Source: Roseomonas marmotae (GTDB lineage: Bacteria; Pseudomonadota; Alphaproteobacteria; Acetobacterales; Acetobacteraceae). Taken from it: a stretch of DNA of 64,000 nucleotides. Of the stretch, positions 7,717-16,602 are shown in pieces. The position numbers were made by a program, and so were the translations under genes. The notes below the pieces were generated by a model that saw nothing but the letters and a program-made list of their open reading frames with translations, was not told the origin of the DNA and ran no database searches. Each line of letters opens with the position of its first letter. The first letter of the stretch is position 1. The DNA lies in contig NZ_CP061091.1 in NCBI RefSeq assembly GCF_017654485.1, positions 1,983,501-2,047,500 on the forward strand, read 5' to 3'.

Positions 7717-8544
7717 TCACCGGTTCGGTTGCGGAGGGTCGCTCTCCAGCAGCGCGATGTACCGGGCGGCGGAACGCGCCACGATGCCCGGCCCATCCGC
7801 CGGCACCTCCTGTCCCTTGAAGGCCCCGTAGATGCGCTGATAGCGCCACGGCGCCAGCCGTTCCGCCACGCGGCGGATCTCGGCGGCGGGCAGGGGCATC
7901 ATGTTGGGGTAGCTCCACATGAAGGAGACCCGGCGCGCGCCGGGCGCCACCTGCACGATATCGCCCGGCAGCAACGCGCCCGCGCCGTCTTCCGTGCCGG
8001 CCCAGTGCAGCACCGTGCCGCCCGCGAAATGCCCGCCCGCGCGGATCAGCGTGACGCCGGGCAGGACTTCCAGCGTCTCGCCTTCCCAGAAGTCGATGGC
8101 GGGGTCGGGGCGCATCACCCATTCGCGGTCGGCGGCATGCAGGTGGATGGTGGCGCCGAAGGCGGCGGCCCAATCCTGCATGATGGTGTAGTAATGCGGG
8201 TGGGAGATGGCGATGGCGCGGATGCCGCCGAGGCCGCGCACCAGCTCCTCTGTCGCCGCATCCAGCAGCGCGATGCAGTCCCACAGGATATTGCCGGCGG
8301 GCGTCCGCAGCAGGAAGGCGCGCTGGTTGATGGCGAAGGCCGGCATGGTCTGCACGCTCAGCAGGTTCGGCTCGTGCTGCTTCCAGGCATTTACATGGGA
8401 TTCCGCCAGCGCCTCACGCGGGATCCAGGCCTGGCCGCCGGCAGGGATGTATTGCCGCTCATCCTCGCAGACCGGGCAATGGGCGGGGGGGCTGGGCGCA
8501 TCCGGATAGGATGTGCCGCAGGCCTTGCAGAGAAAGACCGTCAT
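7717..8544 (-). CDS. MBL-fold metallo-hydrolase with N-terminal zinc ribbon
   Basis: A 275-residue protein. The N-terminal 26 residues form a small rubredoxin-like ribbon with two CxxC knuckles (CKAC and CPVC). The rest is a metallo-beta-lactamase fold: SHPHYYT replaces the canonical HxHxDH, GGHFAGG supplies the next His, and LLPGDIV supplies the bridging Asp. The metal site is thus only partly canonical. Homologues are annotated as MBL-fold hydrolases of unknown substrate. It converges on the protease lipoprotein gene and follows the penicillin acylase gene on the same strand with a 35-base gap, so they may form an operon. Confidence 0.83.
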   Translation of the reverse strand: MTVFLCKACGTSYPDAPSPPAHCPVCEDERQYIPAGGQAWIPREALAESHVNAWKQHEPNLLSVQTMPAFAINQRAFLLRTPAGNILWDCIALLDAATEELVRGLGGIRAIAISHPHYYTIMQDWAAAFGATIHLHAADREWVMRPDPAIDFWEGETLEVLPGVTLIRAGGHFAGGTVLHWAGTEDGAGALLPGDIVQVAPGARRVSFMWSYPNMMPLPAAEIRRVAERLAPWRYQRIYGAFKGQEVPADGPGIVARSAARYIALLESDPPQPNR

Positions 8545-8579
8545 CCGTTCCTCCTTTCCCCGCCCTGCCGCGCGGGGGC

Positions 8580-10952
8580 TCAGCCGGGGGTCAGCTCGAT
8601 CCGCTGCATCTCCATCGCGTCCACCGCCTCACGCGAATAGAGCAGCGGCACATAGGCGCCGCGCGCCCAGCTCGGCGCGAGGTCGGCATAATGCGGGGAG
8701 CGCGGGTCGCCCGATTGCCCCGGCGCGTTGATGCCGATGCTCCTGTCCCACTCGCCGACATCCATCACCAGCCGGACCGAGGCGCCGTGCATGGCGCGGA
8801 AGTCGCTGGGGCGGTAGCCCGTATGCATCGGCGTGGAGGAGCTGCCACCCACCGGCAGCGGCCCGACATCCAGATGCGCCGGCGCGTCCGGCAGGCCCGA
8901 GAGCGCATGGGAGAAGTAGCCGTGATGCAGTTTCCCCCAGGCCCATCCTGAGGGGGAGGGGCCCATGCGCTTCTCGCAGTCGCGGAAGGCATCGGTCAGG
9001 CAGGAGGCCAGCAGCGCATCCCGCGCGGCCTTCGGGTCATCGCCAAAGCGGCTGTCGGGGTCCTCCAGCACGCGGGCCAGCACCTCGTTGTCCTGCGGCA
9101 GCAGCAGCGGGCGCAGCGAGGCATCGGGCACCAGCGCCGCCAGCATGCGCGGCTTCAGGAACCTGGCCAGGAAGACCTCGAACAATGCGGCCGCGGGGCT
9201 GTCGGCGCGGAGCTGGAAATCCCACTCCTCCAGCATCGTCAGCGCCGCCCAGAGCTCCGGCGCCGCGCCGGTGCGCGGCAGCCGCAGCAGCAGCGCGCAG
9301 AGCCGCCGCGCGGGGATGGAGAGCACATCCGTCTGCAGGGCCGCCGAATCCTCCACGCGGTGCAACGGCTGCTCGTTCACGCCGATGCGCCCGAGCACCT
9401 CGCGGATGCGGCGGGCGCGGGAGGGTTCCGTCCATTCAAAGCCGAACATCTTCTGGTCGTGCGGCCAGTCCGCCGGCAGGTTCAGCTCATTGGCCGAGGC
9501 GACGAAGCCTTCCGGCGGGTTGACAATGGTGGGGTATTCCGCCTGATCCAGCAGGCCGGACCATTCGTAGCGGCCATCGCCGGGCACGGGCAGCAGCCCA
9601 TCCCAGTTGGGGCGCTGCGGCGCGAAGCCGGCAGGCATCCAGGCGACGGTGCCGGAGACATCCGCATAGACCTGGTTGACCGAGGGCGTGCCCCAGCCGC
9701 GCATGGCCTCCGCATAGGCGTCGAGCGTCGTGGCGCGCATGCCGGAGAGGCTGCGGAGATAAGGCGCCGAGCCCGGCAGCGACCAGACGGTCCGGACGGC
9801 CATGGCCCGGCCCTTGCCCTCGGCGATGACGGGGCCGTGCCGGGTGAAGCGCAGCGTCAGGCTCTGCGCCGGCTGGTCCTTCACCGCGAACTCCGCCACC
9901 TCTTCGATGAAGGGTTCGTATTCCTCGCCATAGCGATAGGCGCTGCCGTCGTCATTGGTCTCGTAGACCATGACGTCTTCCTGGTCCGCGCCATGGATGG
10001 TCAGCGCGAAGGCGGCCGTGCCGTTATGGCCGATGGAGATGCCGGGCACCGCCGGCTCCCCCATGCCGATGGCGTTGAAGCCCGGCGCTTCCAGATGGAC
10101 CACGTAGCGCAGGCCCGGCGCGGCATGGGCGCGGTGGGGGTCGGTGGCCAGGATGGGGCGGCCGCTTTCCGTGCGGCTGCCATGGACGGCCCAGTTGTTG
10201 GAGCCTTCCATCTCCGCGTTGCGGAGCACTTCGCCGGTGTCGAGCACGCGGGCCCAGCGGCGCCAGTCCTCCAGCGGCGCGGCCAGCCGCTCCTGGCTGA
10301 AGGTGACGGGCGCGGTGGCGAGCTTGAAGGTCTCCAGGCACTCCAGCCCGATGCTGCCGAGATCCAGCCCCTCCGGCCGGACCGGCTCGCGCATCGGCTC
10401 GATATCCTTCCGCAGCAGGTCGGTGGCCAGGTCGGCGCGGGCCAGCACGGCGGCGCGGATCACCTCGGACAGCGCGTTGCGCGTCAGCGTATGGGTGCGG
10501 ATGCGCACCACGTCCTCGGCGGCCCAGTGCGCGGGCTTCGTGCCCATCAGCGCGAATTCGGGCGGCAGGCGCCCGGGCTCGCGCTCGCAGAGATCGACAT
10601 AGGCGTTGATGCCGGCGGCGAAGGCGCCGCAGATCGCCCGTGCATCGGGGGCATAGGCGGCGAATTCGGCGTCCATGTCGCCGCGATAGAGGAAGAGGCG
10701 GGAGGCGCGGTCCTGCGCCAAGTAGCCGGGGCCGAAATCCGCGGCCAGCAGGCCGAGGCCGCGCTTCCGCCAGAGGTCGATCTGCCACAGCCGGTCCCGT
10801 GCCGCGTTGAAGCCTTGCAGGAACCAGAGATCCGCCTCGCTCTCCGCCCGCAGATGCGGGATGCCCCAGCGGTCCACCACGATCGAGGCTGGTGCCTGCA
10901 GGCCCTTCAGCGCGATGGTGTCCTGTGAAGGGGCGGGCGTGGCTTCGGTCAT
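8580..10952 (-). CDS. Penicillin acylase family protein (N-terminal nucleophile amidase), no signal peptide
   Basis: A 790-residue Ntn-hydrolase precursor. The alpha-chain region has DRWGIPHLRAESEADLWFLQ, and the beta chain begins at Ser251 in EMEGSNNWAV, the autocatalytic cleavage site and nucleophile of penicillin and acylhomoserine-lactone acylases. A conserved GHN (ISIGHNGTAAFALTIHG) is also present. These enzymes normally carry a Sec signal and mature in the periplasm. Here the N-terminus (MTEATPAPSQDTIALKGLQA) has no hydrophobic segment, so a cytoplasmic enzyme is implied. Substrates could be N-acyl amino acids, AHLs or beta-lactam side chains. It is divergent from an N-acyl-D-amino-acid deacylase. 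Confidence 0.9.
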   Translation of the reverse strand: MTEATPAPSQDTIALKGLQAPASIVVDRWGIPHLRAESEADLWFLQGFNAARDRLWQIDLWRKRGLGLLAADFGPGYLAQDRASRLFLYRGDMDAEFAAYAPDARAICGAFAAGINAYVDLCEREPGRLPPEFALMGTKPAHWAAEDVVRIRTHTLTRNALSEVIRAAVLARADLATDLLRKDIEPMREPVRPEGLDLGSIGLECLETFKLATAPVTFSQERLAAPLEDWRRWARVLDTGEVLRNAEMEGSNNWAVHGSRTESGRPILATDPHRAHAAPGLRYVVHLEAPGFNAIGMGEPAVPGISIGHNGTAAFALTIHGADQEDVMVYETNDDGSAYRYGEEYEPFIEEVAEFAVKDQPAQSLTLRFTRHGPVIAEGKGRAMAVRTVWSLPGSAPYLRSLSGMRATTLDAYAEAMRGWGTPSVNQVYADVSGTVAWMPAGFAPQRPNWDGLLPVPGDGRYEWSGLLDQAEYPTIVNPPEGFVASANELNLPADWPHDQKMFGFEWTEPSRARRIREVLGRIGVNEQPLHRVEDSAALQTDVLSIPARRLCALLLRLPRTGAAPELWAALTMLEEWDFQLRADSPAAALFEVFLARFLKPRMLAALVPDASLRPLLLPQDNEVLARVLEDPDSRFGDDPKAARDALLASCLTDAFRDCEKRMGPSPSGWAWGKLHHGYFSHALSGLPDAPAHLDVGPLPVGGSSSTPMHTGYRPSDFRAMHGASVRLVMDVGEWDRSIGINAPGQSGDPRSPHYADLAPSWARGAYVPLLYSREAVDAMEMQRIELTPG

Positions 10953-10971
10953 GGGGTCAGGATCTCCCGAT

Positions 10972-10983
10972 CTGTCGCGACAG
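10972..10983. promoter_or_regulatory. 12-bp perfect palindrome between divergent amidohydrolase genes
   Basis: CTGTCGCGACAG reads identically on both strands. It lies 19 bases upstream of the penicillin acylase start and 120 bases upstream of the deacylase start, in the 151-base divergent region. That makes it a candidate operator able to act on both genes. No regulator gene is adjacent, so the binding protein is unknown. Chance occurrence in GC-rich DNA cannot be excluded. Confidence 0.3.
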
Positions 10984-11103
10984 CAAAAGGCGGCGGCAGG
11001 CTAGGGGGGCGGGCGGGCCGGCGCAATGCATCCCCCGGCTGGATCATGAAGCGAGAGCAGGGCATGATCCCCCGCATCTTTGCATCCTGAGGACCGCCCC
11101 GCC

Positions 11104-12555
11104 ATGGCGCTGCGCTGCGATACCATCATCCGCGATGCCACCATCTTCGACGGCACGGGCGCGCCCCGGCGGCTGGGGGATGTGGGTGTCACCGGCGACC
11201 GCATTGTGGCGGTGGGCGACCTCGGCGGTGCCAGCGCGGACCGCGAGATCATCGCCACCGGCAAGGCCATCGCGCCGGGCTTCATCGACTCGCACACGCA
11301 TGACGACCGCGCCGTGCTCTGTGGCCCCGCCTGCATGCTCTGCAAGATCAGCCAGGGCGTGACGACGGTGGTGGTGGGCAATTGCGGCATCAGCCTCGCG
11401 CCCATGCGCCACACCGCCAAGCGCCCGCCCGCGCCGCTGGATCTGCTGGGCGACGAGCAGTGGTGGACCTTCGACAGCTTCGGCGACTACGCCCATGCGC
11501 TGAAGAAGCAGGGTAGCGAGGTGAATACCTACGCCCTGGTCGGCCACCAGACGCTGCGGGTGGAGGCGATGAACGGCGACGTGCACCGCCCGGCCAAGGA
11601 TGCCGAGATCGACCGGATGCACGCGCGGCTGAAGCAGTCGCTGATGGAGGGGGCCTCGGGCTTCTCCACCGGCCTCTACTACCCGCTGAACAAGGCCGCG
11701 ACGACCGAGGAGGTCATCGCGGTGGGCGAGGCGCTGAAGACCACCAACGGCCTCTACACCACGCATATGCGGGACGAGGCGAACCACATCCTGGCCTCGA
11801 TCGAGGAGACGCTGCGGATTGGCACGCAGCTGGGCCTGCAGGTCCATATCAGCCATCACAAGTGCTCGATGCCCGAGAATTACGGGCGCAGCGTGCAGAC
11901 CCTGGCGTTGATCGAGGCCGCCGCTTCCATGCAGGAAGTGGCCTTCGACATGTATCCCTATCCCGCCGGCTCCACCGTGCTGATGCCGGAGAAGGTGCGG
12001 GAGGATACCCGCGTCCTGATCAGCTGGTCCGTGCCGCATCCGGAGATGGCAGGGCGGGAGCTGTCCGAGATCGCGCGCGGCTGGAACACCGACATGCGTG
12101 GCGCGGCCGAGCGGCTGCTGCCGGCCGGCGCCATCACCTTCCAGATGGACGAGGAGGATGTGCGCCGCATCATGCGCCACCCGCTCTCCATGATCGGCTC
12201 CGACGGCCTGCCGCATGACGCCAAGCCGCACCCGCGCCTCTGGGGCACCTTCCCGCGCGTGCTGGGCTTCTATTCCCGCCAGCTCGGCCTCTTCGACATG
12301 GAAACGGCGATCCACAAGATGACGGGCCGCTGCGCCCAGGTCTTCGGCATGGTGGACCGCGGCGTGATCCGCGAGGGCGCCTATGCCGACCTCGTGCTCT
12401 TCGATGCCAGCACCGTCATCGACAACGCCACCTTCGAAGAGCCGGCGCAGATGAGCACGGGCATCGAGAAGGTCTGGGCCAATGGCGTCCTCTCCTTCTC
12501 CGAGGGCAAGGCGACGGGCGAGAAGCCGGGCCGGCTGGTGACGCGCGGCCGCTAG
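11104..12555 (+). CDS. N-acyl-D-amino-acid deacylase / D-aminoacylase family amidohydrolase
   Basis: A 483-residue amidohydrolase-superfamily enzyme. The metal motif SHTHDD has His64 and His66 after the N-terminal beta-sandwich strand. A Cys in VVGNCGIS is at the position used as a zinc ligand in D-aminoacylases, and later His/Asp motifs are HISHHK and SDGLPHD. These enzymes release D-amino acids from N-acyl-D-amino acids in the cytoplasm. The ATG at 11104 is preceded by a GAGGA-like ribosome site about 10 bases upstream; a Met eight codons further upstream lacks family similarity. Its stop codon overlaps the LysE gene's stop in a shared CTAG. Confidence 0.88.
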   Translation: MALRCDTIIRDATIFDGTGAPRRLGDVGVTGDRIVAVGDLGGASADREIIATGKAIAPGFIDSHTHDDRAVLCGPACMLCKISQGVTTVVVGNCGISLAPMRHTAKRPPAPLDLLGDEQWWTFDSFGDYAHALKKQGSEVNTYALVGHQTLRVEAMNGDVHRPAKDAEIDRMHARLKQSLMEGASGFSTGLYYPLNKAATTEEVIAVGEALKTTNGLYTTHMRDEANHILASIEETLRIGTQLGLQVHISHHKCSMPENYGRSVQTLALIEAAASMQEVAFDMYPYPAGSTVLMPEKVREDTRVLISWSVPHPEMAGRELSEIARGWNTDMRGAAERLLPAGAITFQMDEEDVRRIMRHPLSMIGSDGLPHDAKPHPRLWGTFPRVLGFYSRQLGLFDMETAIHKMTGRCAQVFGMVDRGVIREGAYADLVLFDASTVIDNATFEEPAQMSTGIEKVWANGVLSFSEGKATGEKPGRLVTRGR

Positions 12556-13172
12556 GCGAGCGCCAGCCGCAGGCCAAAGCCCATCAGCAGGAAGGCGAAG
12601 GCCCAGCGCTGGACCTGCTCGGCCGCCGGATGCCGCGCCATCCAGCGGCCGAGCCGCGCGCCCATCCAGGCATAGGCGAGGTCGAAACCCGCGCCGACCG
12701 CCACCAGGACGGCGCCCAGCAGGATGAATTGCGCCGCCGCGCTGCCCGCCGGCTCGATGAACTGCGGCAGCAGCACGGAGCAGAAGAGCAGAGCCTTGGG
12801 GTTGGAGATGTTGGTGAGCAGCCCCCGGCGCAGCGCCGCCCGGCAGGAGGCTGCCGCCCTCCATGGCGGCGTGGCTGCCGCGGGTGCCGGGGCGGCAAGG
12901 GGGCGCAGCAGCGTCCAGCCGATCCAGCAGAGATAAGCCGCGCCGGCCATCCGCACCGCATCGAAGGCCCAGGGCGTGGCCAGGAGCAACGTGGCCAGCC
13001 CGGCCCCGGCAATGGTGACATGCGCCGCGCGGGCGAGGGCGAGGCCCAGGGCGGTGGCCAGTGCCGCCTTCCGTCCCTGCCGCGCGGCGGTCTGTAGGAT
13101 GAGCACCATATCCGGCCCCGGCAGGAGGTAGGCGATGGCCAGGGCGGTCATGAAGATCCAGAACTCCCTCAT
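12552..13172 (-). CDS. LysE/RhtB family amino acid exporter
   Basis: A 206-residue inner-membrane protein with about six hydrophobic helices. It carries the family's YLLPGPDMVLIL segment at the start of helix 1 and the NPKALLFCSVLLPQFI segment in the middle. LysE/RhtB proteins export amino acids such as lysine, threonine or homoserine. It is divergent from an Lrp/AsnC regulator, a classic pairing in which the regulator senses the exported amino acid. The ribosome site GGGAGA lies in a short hairpin just upstream of the ATG, described separately. Confidence 0.9.
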   Translation of the reverse strand: MREFWIFMTALAIAYLLPGPDMVLILQTAARQGRKAALATALGLALARAAHVTIAGAGLATLLLATPWAFDAVRMAGAAYLCWIGWTLLRPLAAPAPAAATPPWRAAASCRAALRRGLLTNISNPKALLFCSVLLPQFIEPAGSAAAQFILLGAVLVAVGAGFDLAYAWMGARLGRWMARHPAAEQVQRWAFAFLLMGFGLRLALA

Positions 13173-13179
13173 GGCCCGG

Positions 13180-13197
13180 TCTCCCGTTTAAGGGAGA
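13180..13197 (-). promoter_or_regulatory. Hairpin overlapping the LysE Shine-Dalgarno
   Basis: In the LysE mRNA the sequence TCTCCC, then the loop TTAAAC, then GGGAGA forms a perfect 6-bp stem. GGGAGA is also the likely Shine-Dalgarno, 7 bases before the ATG. The stem would hide the ribosome site. This could provide translational control, or it could be an Lrp-related DNA palindrome; the sequence alone does not decide. Confidence 0.35.
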
Positions 13198-13305
13198 GGT
13201 CTAGCGCCAGGGGGCAGGGCAGGTCCTTGCGAAGTCGCTTGTTCCGGGCGGCCGCGTTGGCAGGATATGCTAGGTCTTGCCGCCAGGGGCCGCGGGAATG
13301 CCGGG

Positions 13306-13800
13306 ATGGAGCTGGATGCGATCGACCGCCGGATTCTGGCCGCGTTGCAGCGGGACGGGCGGCTGACCAATGTGCAACTGGCCGAGGAGGTCGGACTCTC
13401 GCCTTCTCCCTGCCTGCGCCGGGTGCGGATGCTGGAGGTCGCCGGCATCATCAGCGGCTACTCGGCGGCGCTTGACCGGCAGCGCATTGGCCTGGGGCTG
13501 ACCGTCTTCGTCGGCGTGAAGGTCGAGCGGCACCGGGACGAGACCGCCGCCGCCTTCCGGGAGGCGGTGCAGTCGGTGCCCGAGATCCTTTCCTGCCATC
13601 TGGTTTCGGGCGAGGCCGATTTCCTCCTGCAGGTCGTCGTGCCCGATCTCGCGGGCTATGAGCGCCTGCTGCTGGGCACGCTGCTGAAGATGCCGGGGGT
13701 GATCGACATCCGCAGCAACTTCGCCATCCAGACGGTGAAGCCGCCGGGGCCGCTGCCCCTGAACCACCTGCCGGGGCCCAGAGGCGGGCATAAGGCGTAA
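13306..13800 (+). CDS. Lrp/AsnC family transcriptional regulator
   Basis: A 164-residue regulator beginning MELDAIDRRILAALQRDGRL, the standard Lrp/AsnC opening. The helix-turn-helix is at about residues 19-45 (NVQLAEEVGLSPSPCLRRVR). The C-terminal RAM/Lrp ligand domain includes the VSGEADFLLQVVVPDLAGYE segment. The usual length is 150-165 residues. A 13-residue upstream in-frame extension was rejected because the family begins at this Met. It is divergent from the LysE-type exporter and is probably its amino-acid-responsive activator. Confidence 0.92.
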   Translation: MELDAIDRRILAALQRDGRLTNVQLAEEVGLSPSPCLRRVRMLEVAGIISGYSAALDRQRIGLGLTVFVGVKVERHRDETAAAFREAVQSVPEILSCHLVSGEADFLLQVVVPDLAGYERLLLGTLLKMPGVIDIRSNFAIQTVKPPGPLPLNHLPGPRGGHKA

Positions 13801-13810
13801 GCCACCCGCC

Positions 13811-14464
13811 TCAGGTCATCGGCGGGGCGACATATCGCCGGTAGCCCGGGCGCTGGTTCAGCCGGTCGTACCAGGCGTGCAGCCGGGGCAGTTCCGGCCG
13901 CTCCTCCACCTCCACCCCAAACCAGCGGCGCACATAGGCGCCAAGCGCGATATCGGCGAGGGTCAGATTCTCCCCTTCCAGGAAGGGCAGGCCATGCGCG
14001 AGGTGGCTGTCCAGGATGTGCCAGGCCGCGCCCGAGGCCTCGGCGGCTGCGCGGATGGCCACCATGTCGCGCTGCTCCGGCGGCGTGCGCACCATGCCCC
14101 AGAAGAGGTTCCGCTCCGCCGGCTGCACCGTGGAGAGGGTCCAGTCCAGCCAGCGCTCCACCCGCGCGCGGGTCGCGGCGCCCTCCGGATAGAGGCGCCT
14201 GCCTTCCGGCCCCGCCTGCCGCTCGATCTGGCGCATGGCGAGGTATCGGAGGATGGAATGCGATTCCCAGAGGATGACGTCGCCATCCTCCAGCGTGGGG
14301 ATGCGGCCATTCGGGTTCATCGCCCGGTATTCGGGCGTATCGACCTTGCCGAACTGCATGCCGGCATCGGTGCGCTCGAATTCCAGGCGCAGCTCCTCGC
14401 AGCACCAGAGCACCTTCTGCACATTGACCGAGTTGGCGCGGCCCCAGATGCGTGGCTTGTTCAA
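13811..14464 (-). CDS. Glutathione S-transferase family protein
   Basis: A 217-residue GST. The thioredoxin-like N-domain holds the catalytic-site region (GRANSVNVQKVLWCCEEL) and the glutathione-binding NPNGRIPTLED...WESHSILRYLA motif at about residues 50-75. The helical C-domain has the FLEGENLTLADIALG signature. It resembles the theta/beta-like bacterial GSTs used in detoxification. It is a monocistronic gene convergent with the Lrp gene. Substrate is not predictable. Confidence 0.9.
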   Translation of the reverse strand: MNKPRIWGRANSVNVQKVLWCCEELRLEFERTDAGMQFGKVDTPEYRAMNPNGRIPTLEDGDVILWESHSILRYLAMRQIERQAGPEGRRLYPEGAATRARVERWLDWTLSTVQPAERNLFWGMVRTPPEQRDMVAIRAAAEASGAAWHILDSHLAHGLPFLEGENLTLADIALGAYVRRWFGVEVEERPELPRLHAWYDRLNQRPGYRRYVAPPMT

Positions 14465-14660
14465 TTCCGTCTCCTCCCCAGGTGCTGACGGGCGGGATGC
14501 TACAGCCTGGACGCGCGGCTGAATAACCGGAACAGCGTTCTATCCGTGCGCAGAGGAATGCGGTGGCCACGGGCGGCGATGCGGGTCGGTAGGCTTGCGG
14601 GCAGGCGCCTGGCCGGCCAGGGAAGGCAGCATCGCCGTCTCAATTCGCGGAGCGGAACGC

Positions 14661-15065
14661 ATGACCCAGACCTCACCCGCGACTATCGGAGGCATCGCTC
14701 CCTCCTTTCGTCTTGGGCTTGGCAGTGCGCTGCTGGCGGTGACGATGTCGACCAACTGGATCACCAGCACCCGCTTCGCCATGCGGGGTGCCGAGCCGAT
14801 GCACCCGGCGCTGCTGACCATGATCCGCTTCGGCACCGCCGCGCTGGTGCTGGCGCCCTGGCGGCGGCGCCTGCGGCTGATCCCATAAGAGGCGCCGAAG
14901 CTGGCGCTGCTGGGGCTTCTCTCCGCGGGGCTCCGTACCTGCTCTGCGTGCTCTGGGACCTCAGCTTCGCCCTGGCGGCGGAGGCCGGGCCGCTTCTCAT
15001 CGGCCATCCTGGCGATCACCATGGGCATGGCCGCCATCACCGGCGGCGGGCTGCTGGATTTCAGG
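14661..15065 (+). pseudogene. Degenerate DMT (EamA) family transporter
   Basis: From ATG 14661 the reading is a normal EamA N-terminus (GLGSALLAVTMSTNWITSTR, then HPALLTMIRFGTAALVLAPW). An in-frame TAA follows at 14886-14888. Beyond it the same frame still encodes EAPKLALLGLLSAG. A one-base shift in the G-run at 14927-14930 then moves the matching sequence (APYLLCVLWDLSFALAAEAG) to another frame. A second shift occurs before AILAITMGMAAITGGGLLDF, and the C-terminal half is missing. One nonsense codon, two frameshifts and truncation together make a sequencing error unlikely. From 15066 to 15211 I see no gene. Confidence 0.75.
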
Positions 15066-15211
15066 GGGGCAGGGGCTGGCGCGGGCATGAGGGCAGGGCC
15101 TGCCGCCCGCAAGGCTGCTCCGCGCCGCTTTCACGCTTGCGTGGTAGCCCTCGCCCCTGCCTCGGTCTATCGTGACTGCTCACTAACGGTCAGACGAGGA
15201 AACCTGAAGTC

Positions 15212-16591
15212 ATGACGGTGCGCGGGTGGCAGCCCGGAAGCTGGCGCGAAATGCCGATCCGGCAGGTGCCAGATTATCCGGACGCGGCGAAGCTGAAGGC
15301 GATGGAGGCGAAGCTCGCCGGCTTTCCGCCTTTGGTGTTTGCCGGCGAAGCCCGGCGTCTGAAGAAGTCCCTGGCGGCGGCGGGGCAGGGCAAGGCCTTC
15401 GTCCTCCAGGGCGGCGACTGCGCCGAGAGCTTCTCCGACTTCAAGGCCAATACCATCCGCGACACCTTCCGGGTGCTGCTGCAGATGGCCGTGGTGCTGA
15501 CCTTCGGCGGCGGGCTGCCGGTGGTGAAGCTGGGCCGCATGGCCGGACAGTTCGCCAAGCCCCGCTCCTCCGACACCGAGACGCAGGATGGCGTCACGCT
15601 GCCCTCCTATCGCGGCGACATCATCAACGGGCCGGAATTCAACGCCGGGGCACGGACGCCCGAGCCGTCGCGGATGGAATTCGCCTATATGCAGTCGGCC
15701 GGCACGCTGAACCTGCTGCGCGCCTTCGCCACCGGCGGCTATGCCGACCTGCATGAGGTTCATCGCTGGAACCTGGGCTTCGTCGCCCGCAGCCCGCTGG
15801 CCGACCGCTACCAGGACCTGGCGCACCGGATCGACGAGACGCTGCGCTTTATGGCGGCCTGCGGCATGTCCGAGGCGCCGCAGGTGCGGGAGACGGAATT
15901 CTACACCAGCCACGAGGCGCTGCTGCTCCCCTATGAGGAAGCCCTGACCCGCGTCGATTCCACGACCGGCGACTGGTATGCCTGCTCCGCCCACTTCCTC
16001 TGGATCGGCGACCGCACGCGGCAGCCGGATGGCGCGCATGTCGAGTTCCTGCGTGGCGTGAAGAATCCGCTGGGGCTGAAGGTCGGCCCGACCACCGATG
16101 CATCCGAGCTGGTGCGGCTGACCGAGATCCTGAACCCCGCCAATGAGCCGGGCAGGCTGACGCTGATCACCCGCATGGGTGCCCAGAAGGTGGCCGAGAA
16201 GCTGGCGCCGCTGCTGCGCGCGGTGCGCGACGCGGGCCGCGAGGTGGTCTGGATCTGCGACCCCATGCATGGCAACACGCATACCGCCGGCAGCTACAAG
16301 ACCCGCTCCTTCGACAGCATCCTGGCGGAGGTGCGCGGCTTCTTCGACGCTCATCAGGAAGTCGGCACCTGGCCCGGCGGCGTGCATGTCGAGATGACCG
16401 GCAACGAGGTCACCGAATGCATCGGTGGCGCGCACCGGCTGACGGAGGCCGATCTCGCCTCGAACTACGCCACGCAGTGCGACCCACGCCTGAATGCCGA
16501 GCAGGCACTGGAACTGGCCTTCCTGGTGGCGGAGGAGCTGAAGGCCCGCCGCCCCGACGGCGCGCAGCTCTCCCTGCTCGCGGCCCAGTAA
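15212..16591 (+). CDS. aroG: Class II (plant-type) 3-deoxy-7-phosphoheptulonate synthase
   Basis: A 459-residue type II DAHP synthase, the first step of the shikimate pathway: phosphoenolpyruvate plus erythrose 4-phosphate. Recognisable blocks are QGGDCAESF with the metal-binding Cys70, [18 protein letters not shown] and [17 protein letters not shown]. Further on are [32 protein letters not shown], and CDPMHGNTH with a metal-ligand His. The length fits the family. A GAGGAAAC ribosome site precedes the ATG. It lies 11 bases before the nicotinate phosphoribosyltransferase gene and is probably co-transcribed with it. The symbol follows actinobacterial usage; class II enzymes lack a uniform name. 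Confidence 0.95.
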   Translation: MTVRGWQPGSWREMPIRQVPDYPDAAKLKAMEAKLAGFPPLVFAGEARRLKKSLAAAGQGKAFVLQGGDCAESFSDFKANTIRDTFRVLLQMAVVLTFGGGLPVVKLGRMAGQFAKPRSSDTETQDGVTLPSYRGDIINGPEFNAGARTPEPSRMEFAYMQSAGTLNLLRAFATGGYADLHEVHRWNLGFVARSPLADRYQDLAHRIDETLRFMAACGMSEAPQVRETEFYTSHEALLLPYEEALTRVDSTTGDWYACSAHFLWIGDRTRQPDGAHVEFLRGVKNPLGLKVGPTTDASELVRLTEILNPANEPGRLTLITRMGAQKVAEKLAPLLRAVRDAGREVVWICDPMHGNTHTAGSYKTRSFDSILAEVRGFFDAHQEVGTWPGGVHVEMTGNEVTECIGGAHRLTEADLASNYATQCDPRLNAEQALELAFLVAEELKARRPDGAQLSLLAAQ

Positions 16592-16602
16592 CGAGGCGCC
16601 CT

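Noticed and set aside
9360..10928. 522-residue reading frame opposite the penicillin acylase gene
   Set aside because: Composition is typical of an antisense shadow; the acylase has clear Ntn-hydrolase motifs.
15066..15211. Small open reading frame before aroG
   Set aside because: It continues the decayed transporter in a different frame and has no conserved content.
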